The position numbers and the translations under genes were made by a program. A stretch of 64,000 nt of DNA from Cricetomys ansorgei (lineage: Eukaryota > Chordata > Mammalia > Rodentia > Nesomyidae): the NCBI GenBank assembly GCA_026225945.1, contig JAMJFZ010001815.1, forward strand, positions 16,468,501 to 16,532,500. Reading direction: 5' to 3'. Under the pieces are notes generated by a model. It did no database searches and was not told where the DNA came from. It saw only the letters and a list, made by a program, of their open reading frames with translations. Positions 57,830 to 64,000 of the stretch are shown in pieces. The stretch's first letter is position 1. Each line of letters begins with the position of its first letter.

Positions 57830-59030
57830 TTACAATTTCACAGATGCAAATAATACACTCTCATTACTCTCAGAACTTACGTATCTCTTATCTCTGTCTA
57901 AATCTATTTAACCATCCCTCCCTCCATAAATTTTCATCTCTATGTGAATCGGCTTTTTTGTTTTGCTTTGGTTTGTAGGCTGCAGAGTTTAACTGGGGTT
58001 CCCTACTTAACCTGGAATTTGAACTATCCCCTGGAGTCTTTTCAACGTCTCAGTATGTATACACTGAAGACAATGACTGTCTACTCCCAGAATTGATCAA
58101 TAACCAGTTGGTCTACAAGGAAGTATGACCTGTGAGCCCATCCAAGGTCCATGTTTGACTGTAGACAAACCCAATCTTTTTCAGGTCCCGTACAGGAAAC
58201 CATAGCTTCTGGGTTTGTGCCTGAATGACTGAAGTTTGTGCCATACCCAGAAGACAAAAATTTTAATCTTATTTCCTCATCATGTGGTTCTTAAATTCTT
58301 TCTGATCCATCAATAGTTTTAGAAGGACACTATAAAATCCTGTCTAGAGATACACTTTCAACTTTCCCTTATTTTCAGCACAGAGAAAATGAAAGTCTCT
58401 TCATTTACTGCAAAAGAAGCTTATTTGAAAAAAAAGGGTAAGAGTAGCATTTATCTTTGGGTGTAAACACAATTATTTAGAAGTCAGTTCCTTACCATGT
58501 TTTAACCCCACTATTCTCCTGTCACCAATGTTTCACTGTCTTTCTTCCCTTAAGGCATTTTCCCACCTCATTAGCCCCTTTCTAGATTGCTGAGTTCTAT
58601 AAATATTCATAGTTAAACACACAACTTTAAATATTCAAAACCAGCAACTGCATACAACAGAAGACATGTAGTATTTTTCTATTTTCTTTCTGATTCTGAA
58701 TTAACTCACTCAGTATAATTTGTGTTTTCATTTCTGTCCATTTGTATATAAATTTCATTTGTATAGCTGGATAATATTCTATTTTGTATAGGTACCATAT
58801 TTATAATAGCCATAAATCAGTTCTTTGGGTGTCATGCATGCAAGGGTGTTGCTTTCCTGTCATTTCTTGGAAACACAATATCATAGCTAACTTCTTGTTC
58901 CTCTGCTTCTTAAATTTTTTTCCACTCACTCTTTCATGATGTTCCCTGAGTCACAGGAGAAAGAATTGTATGTATTCATCGGTGCTAGCCTCCACATGAT
59001 TCATTGACCTTTGCATTATAAGTGACTATT
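57830..59030 (-). mobile_element. Rodent L1 3' UTR into ORF2-proximal region, probably composite
   Basis: 3'-UTR-like phrases ('aactggggttccctacttaa', 'ggtctacaaggaagtatgac') run to about 58450. Next are 'ctgattctgaattaactcac', 'tatagctggataatattcta' and 'ggtaccatatttataatag' (58690-58820), typical of the complement of the 3' UTR/ORF2 junction. Then 'ttcatgatgttccctgagtc' (58935-58955) returns to 3'-UTR sequence, so a second minus-strand L1 piece probably begins near 58830. Confidence 0.7.
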
Positions 59031-59644
59031 ACTAAAGACAACACACACACTTGGGACACAAAACTTGAGTAATTCAAACTGGATGCAACATCAAAGCCTC
59101 CTTTCTATGGCCTAGCTTTTATAACACCAGAGAGTACTATGTAAGCTGCCAAGTCAGGAGAGCAATCAATAGTCCTATGCAGTTGTGATGTCAATGAACT
59201 ATAATAACGACAAGCTAGGAAAGATCCTTAAATGTGCAATAGTAGTACTCATTTCATGTCAAGAACTGTAGCTATTAATTTTACTTAATAACCACTCAAT
59301 AGGAAAAAAATCATGCCTGTTCCTAGAAATGAAGCAAACTATGTAAGGCTAATAAAATCTTTGATTTTGAAGATAACCTACTGCATTTACTAGACCATCA
59401 TAATCCTAACTCCATTAGAAAACTTATTCTTAAACTCACAGATTAGCATAGCTCTTACTGAGGTAAGAGGCTTGAGCACAGCATAGTTCCATCTTGTTAT
59501 ACAGTGTTCAGTTAGTAACCTTGGGAGGTCTGCCATTTTTCTGAGAGGAAGCAGGGCAAGATCTGGGGGATAGAGACGGTGTGGGGGGTATAGGAAACGA
59601 TGGTTATTTAAAGGGGTTGTTTGTTTTCCTCTCTAAAGACTTAT
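59031..59644. other. Single-copy sequence without recognised features
   Basis: Contains a G-rich patch at 59545-59600. No gene or repeat was recognised. Confidence 0.4.
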
Positions 59645-59862
59645 TTCTATTATTTTACATTATTTGTATGTGTATACGTCTGTTCCTGTGTCTACCTTTT
59701 GTGTGCAGTGCTCCTGGAGATCAGAAGAGATTGTCAAACCCCTTGGGCTAGAGTATTGTCTGTTGTGAGATACCCAACTTGTATGCTTCAAATTGAACAT
59801 GGGGTCTCTGGAAGAATAGTAGCAATTGCTCTTCACTACTGACCCATCATCACAGGCTCCTG
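59645..59862 (-). mobile_element. B2/B3 SINE
   Basis: A degenerate GT-rich start, then 'tgtgtgcagtgctcctggag', 'atcagaagagattgtcaaac', 'ctgttgtgagatacccaact', 'aacatggggtctctggaaga', 'gcaattgctcttcactactg' and 'acccatcatcacaggctcc'. Complement of B3 with the tRNA-like head at the right. Confidence 0.88.
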
Positions 59863-59865
59863 GGA

Positions 59866-60165
59866 TGTCTGTTTTTATTTTAATTTTTGATATTTTGGTA
59901 TAAATCTTTCTAGGTATAAATTCTAGGTATAAATCTTCTGTTGGATGCATAGTTGCCAAAGTTGTTTTCCATTGGGCATCCTGTATCCTTATGACTGAAG
60001 GTTTCTTTTGCTATAATGATACTTTTTAATTTCACAAAATCACATTTTTTAAATTGTTGCCCCTATTTCTTCAGCTCCTGGACCTCTGTTTCAAATTCTT
60101 TGACTTTACAAAATTTTGTAGACTTTCAGTGCTTCCAGTTTTATGTTGAGGTCTTTGACCTCTTA
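59866..60165 (-). mobile_element. L1 ORF2 fragment
   Basis: 'cttctgttggatgcatagtt', 'tttcttttgctataatgata', 'ctttttaatttcacaaaatc', 'ttgcccctatttcttcagct' and 'ttatgttgaggtctttgacc' form the complement of L1 ORF2. It lies left of a separate 3'-UTR piece, so order shows two insertions. Confidence 0.85.
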
Positions 60166-61100
60166 AGATTTTATTTATTTTTTTCTTTTACTAAAAACAG
60201 ATTTTATCATATGTTATATTTTGATCACAGTTTCCCTTCTCCCTGCTCTTCCCAGATCCTACAGACCTCCAATCCCATCCCAATCCACACCTTTTCTGTC
60301 CTTATTTAGAAAACAAACAGACATCCAAGGAATACTAATAAAATAAAATAAACCAAAACCAAACAAATTGGAATATGATGGAAAGAGCACAAGAAATGCA
60401 TATAGAAACAGAGACGCACACATTAACACACACAGGAGTGCCATAACACTAAACCAGAAACCGTAATGACCTGTAATTTAAAAGTGTGTGTGGTGTGTAT
60501 GTGTGTGTGTATAAGAATTTAATGGAATCATCCCTTTTAGGGCTGTGTTTCAAGTTCTCTCACTTCTGCAGTTTGCCCAGCTGTGGGTCTCTATATCCGT
60601 TCCCATGTTCTGTAGGAAGACACTTCTTTGATGATGTAGCTGCAAGGCACTGGCCTATGAGTATAGTAGAATGTCATTAGAGCTCATTTTATTACTATAC
60701 TCCTTTAGCAGAACAGGTATTTAGCTTTCCCCTAGGTCCCTGTGATTTCTAATACCAGGTTCTAAGCTGACCAAGCAGCTTTGACGCGGGTTCTGTCTCA
60801 TGGAAAGGGCCTTAACTCAAATCAGATATGGTTGGTTATCCCCACAAACATTGTGCCACTATTGCACAAGCGTATCTTACAAGCAAGTCACTCTTGTAGA
60901 TTGAACAGAGATTTAATTTTTGTTTAGATGATAGTTTAGTGTATAATATTTAGATTCCCATCATAAATTAAGGACATTCCATTCTCTGGAACTTTCAATA
61001 TTCTATAGATTCTGAACAGCTCCCTACTCTTTACCTTGTCAACTTCCAATCATCCTCTATGTCCCCACTCTAAACGTTATATTTTTATCGGTCTTCTAAA
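60166..61100 (-). mobile_element. Rodent L1 (Lx-like) 3' UTR, long
   Basis: T-rich edge (poly-A complement), then 'ttttgatcacagtttccctt', 'ctccctgctcttcccagatc', 'cacaagaaatgcatatagaa', 'cagaaaccgtaatgacctgt', 'tgtgggtctctatatccgtt', 'gtagctgcaaggcactggcc', 'actcctttagcagaacaggt', 'tcatggaaagggccttaact' and 'ttgtgccactattgcacaag'. Collinear over more than 900 bp. Confidence 0.92.
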
Positions 61101-63284
61101 AGTGCAAAAGCTAGAGCAGGTCTCCTGTTAAAGCTTTGCAGTCACACTTTGCCTATGCTTTGGAGAATTAGTCACAGCTGAAAATAACTATTCATATTAA
61201 TTCTAAAACCAGTAAGATAAAATATATTTAAACTGAAGTGTAAAACATTGTGGCTATTCAGGAATAAATAGAGTAAATGAATGTAAATTTCAAAATGGGA
61301 AATAACTTTTTCACTGAGTAAACACCTCAAATAAGTTCTGGACACAAGTGAAAATATGAAGTATTTTCTCCCACTGTATGTTATGTGTGTCTTTCCCTAG
61401 AACGCTGATGTTGTGAATTGTATCTGGGCCTTAGTGTTATCTCTTCTTGAACTTATTACTAAAATGATTCTTTTGCTAAAAATACATGGTCCCAAATATT
61501 CTCTGCTACCTGAGTGTAGTGTGATGAACAAATATTTATTCTCCCTATGTAGGGCACCAACAATTGATAAGAGAAATGATTGCCTACAAACCCAGCTTAG
61601 TGAACAAATGAGCCTAATTGGGATTACTTACAGCAATATGGATAAGTTGTAGTTGGGCAGACCATTGAAGATTAAAAGAAAATCTCCTCAAACAACCGAT
61701 CTTGGTATACCACATTCTAAGAAAGCTCCTCCTCCCTAGCAATTGCTATTAAATTGGGAGCTTGTGGGTGTCCTGTGCTCTCTTTTCTTCTTCCATGACC
61801 TAATGTTAACGGGTCAATCTTGTGCAGGTCTCCTGTGAGTTATTATGGCTGCTGAGGATATGGTCCTGTGATACCTAGAGAGATTTGGTTTAAAATGGGA
61901 GTTTACAGCAGGGATAGCATGAATTTTTTAACTAAGAAGTTTAGGGTTTTTTAATGCTTCTTTCCCAATTTAAATTTTTAACATTCAAATCTTTGTCTTA
62001 ATTTTCAACACATTGCACTTAAAATCGCTGTAGATGTCATTGGATTCAATGTTCGTTCAGTGGCCCTGATGGCCTCTAATTCTTTTGCATGTTAGTCATA
62101 CCTGTAGAAACATAACCACTTTATATCCATCCCTACAGTGTTCCTCATGTCTTGACTCCTATCATATCTACTCTTTAATTTTAAAGAATATATTATTTGG
62201 GATTAAAACCAATAGTCTCATTAATGGTATACTCTTCATGATATTCACTTAAACCCAAATAACTACATTACTGTAGAAGGGTATTGTAGTGTGAAAAACA
62301 CCTGTCAGAACTATTTTTACAACCAGAACTAAGACACTTAGCCAAACATGAAATAATGCTCTAAGAGCAATTATTCTGGTTCATGCTTATAAAGCAGCAT
62401 GCAGTAAAGTCAAGTCAGGATCCCAGGCTTCCCATGGAGCTGCTAATGGGGTTCCCAGGAGAGAGATGGTATCATTGACGTACATTAGGGAAGCATCAAT
62501 TGAAATCTCCACAGAATTATAGTGAAATAAAGAATTTAATGTTTTATCTTGATTTAGTTGTGATTCAGAATGTGTATTTCAACTTAAATATAAAGGCTCA
62601 CCTTGTATTAATATGCTAATAGGCATGTAGTGTCAAATAGTGTTTAATAAAAATGATATTTTTAAAGAAGCATTTGTTATAATGGAAGAATTATTACAAA
62701 GTAGTTATATTGCATGCTGGTATTTGCTACACATCAACATATTGATATGTAGTATTGATGAACACTATGTGAAGGTGGCCCTCACAATGAAAACATTACA
62801 TAGAAAGACAATGAGTGTATAATGACATGTATTATTTTACTCTCAAGTAACCTACGGCTTTGAAAACACCACCATGACCTCATACGTCAATCACCTATGT
62901 ATTCAATAAACATTTCTTTAAGAGTTGATGTTATATTCTACAGATAAACAATCTTGCTAATTAGGTCTGTTCTGTTTGCTATTGTTCCTCTTTTACCTCA
63001 ATAGTACTCTTTTTTCATGATAACTAAAGGCTATAAGTGTGTCCTTTGTATAAATTTGCAAACTCATCAAAATTGGGAGATCTGTCAAAACATTCTTCAC
63101 AGCATTCAAGATCTCCTAAATATTCTAAAGGAATTTAAAGTTGACTCTGACCTATACAGAAATGATACAAAGTGAGCCCTTCTAACCACACAAATTTGGC
63201 CGTAGTTGCCAAAAGGTGTACATATTTCCCTTATCCTTAAAAAAATGTGCATGTCAACACTATAGATAACTTCCATTACCCTGT
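61101..63284. other. Mostly single-copy sequence
   Basis: 61540-61880 ('gagcctaattgggattactt', 'ttgtgcaggtctcctgtgag') looks like a diverged rodent interspersed repeat that I cannot name. The remainder is AT-rich with no recognised feature, and the short open frames show no motif. Confidence 0.38.
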
Positions 63285-63375
63285 ATAGTCCCTTCTGGCC
63301 TCAAACTCAGAGCTATCCTCTGTCTTAGCCTCCCAAGTATTGAGATTATATGCACAAGCCACCAAACACAAAAAT
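63285..63375 (-). mobile_element. Partial, diverged B1-family SINE
   Basis: 'tctggcctcaaactcagagc', 'tatcctctgtcttagcctcc' and 'caagtattgagattatatgc' with 'acaagccaccaaacac' are the complement of the 5' half of a 7SL-derived SINE. Confidence 0.75.
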
Positions 63376-63756
63376 TTCTTTTTTTAGCAAGAATTATCTC
63401 TGCTGCTGAAGCCACTTTCTCACAAATGCAGCAGATTGAAATGCAATGAACAAGGAAAGCTCAGTTTCAGCATTCAGGTGTTACTTCATATGAATTGACA
63501 TTTAGAAGTGTCCCCATGTCGAATCAATAACATAGCTGTTACAGATGCTTTCCAACAGTGCTCACCACAAGGGAGCCCCTTGCTTCTCATGTCTTAACTC
63601 ATTTGACTTCTTTGCCTTGTCTTTTTTGCTAAACCTTCTATTCATTCATTCATTTAAAAAAATCAAATAGAATCATTGACTCAGCCATGTCTATATACAT
63701 ACATATATATGCCAATAACTATATGCATACATATATATAGTTGCTATGAATATACA
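63376..63756. other. Single-copy sequence, AT-rich at right
   Basis: Contains TATATACATA-type low complexity and a short inverted repeat (aactatatgcatac...atatagtt) at 63717-63743, just left of the large palindrome. Confidence 0.45.
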
Positions 63757-63924
63757 TGAACAAATGTAATTCTAAACGTCCATTTATATATATGTATGTA
63801 TATATACATGTATATTATATACACATACAAATATGAATACATGTATATATATAATACACATGTATATATACATATATATATGTATATATATATATAATTG
63901 GACGTTTAGAATTATATTTGTTCA
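63757..63924. repeat. 168-bp AT-rich palindrome with 26-bp non-repetitive arms
   Basis: The left arm 63757-63782 begins TGAACAAATGTAATTCTAAA. The right arm 63899-63924 ends AGAATTATATTTGTTCA and is its reverse complement with one mismatch in 26. The 116-bp spacer is TA/TG-rich and itself largely self-complementary (tgtatatatacatgtatatt pairs with its counterpart), leaving a small loop near 63835. No target-site duplication is evident outside the arms. Confidence 0.9.
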
Positions 63925-64000
63925 AGGACAGAACAACTGTGTTATGAATGTTCCAATGGCATAGGAAAAGAAGCCTCCTTGATTATTCTTTGCTAGTTCA

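Noticed and set aside
57830..58450. Possible exon-like complex sequence
   Set aside because: The order of phrases fits the complement of a rodent L1 3' UTR, so it is treated as LINE sequence.

Overview
This is 64 kb of a mammalian, almost certainly muroid rodent, nuclear genome. The evidence is the repeat content: 7SL-derived B1 SINEs, tRNA-derived B2/B3 and B4/RSINE1-type SINEs, ORR1-type MaLR LTRs, and many 3' ends of rodent (Lx-like) L1 LINEs, over a background of older L1M and MaLR fragments. B1 copies carry the ACTCACAGAGATCCACC variant rather than the common house-mouse form, and no rat-style ID array is present. This suggests a muroid other than house mouse or rat, but the species cannot be fixed from the sequence alone.

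I found no convincing protein-coding exon, RNA gene or CpG island. The sequence is AT-rich throughout. Every open frame is short and falls in a microsatellite, a dead transposon or AT-rich single-copy DNA. The window is therefore a gene desert or the inside of a very large intron. About 18 L1 pieces lie on the minus strand against three or four on the plus strand, which would fit an intron of a plus-strand gene, but the three ERV LTRs are all plus-strand and weaken that reading.

Layout. 0-5 kb: an ERV2-like LTR, an old L1M, a minus L1 3' UTR, a 19-bp minisatellite of about 23 units, and a LINE-like tail. 5-12.5 kb: mostly single-copy DNA with two B4-like SINEs and a candidate conserved noncoding block (10.7-12.4 kb). 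12.5-17.5 kb: B1, three adjacent minus L1 pieces, B3, another L1. 17.5-25 kb: AT-rich single-copy DNA, a second LTR with a primer-binding site, then L1, B3, L1. 25-32 kb: unassigned complex sequence with a 31-bp degenerate tandem repeat, an ORR1, a B1, a plus-strand L1 ORF2 piece and a minus L1 3' UTR. 32-36 kb: a long CTTT tract, a three-level transposon nest, and an 89-bp local duplication. 36-39.5 kb: SINE, GATA and CA repeats, and a second candidate conserved noncoding block. 40-44 kb: a minus L1 broken by a third LTR copy and an ORR1. 47.3-51 kb: opposed L1 pieces; the plus-strand ORF2 carcass contains a B4 SINE and an L1 3'-UTR insertion and has lost its reverse-transcriptase catalytic motif. 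51-56 kb: old MaLR, a B1 with perfect target-site duplications, single-copy DNA. 56-61 kb: stacked minus L1 3' ends. 61-64 kb: single-copy DNA ending in a 168-bp AT-rich palindrome whose arms are non-repetitive.

No set of genes works together here. Functional interest rests on the two repeat-poor blocks (10.7-12.4 and 38.5-39.4 kb) and on the structured DNA (palindrome, minisatellite, local duplication). Repeat names come from recognising consensus landmarks by eye, so family and subfamily names and ends (often +/-20-50 bp) are approximate.
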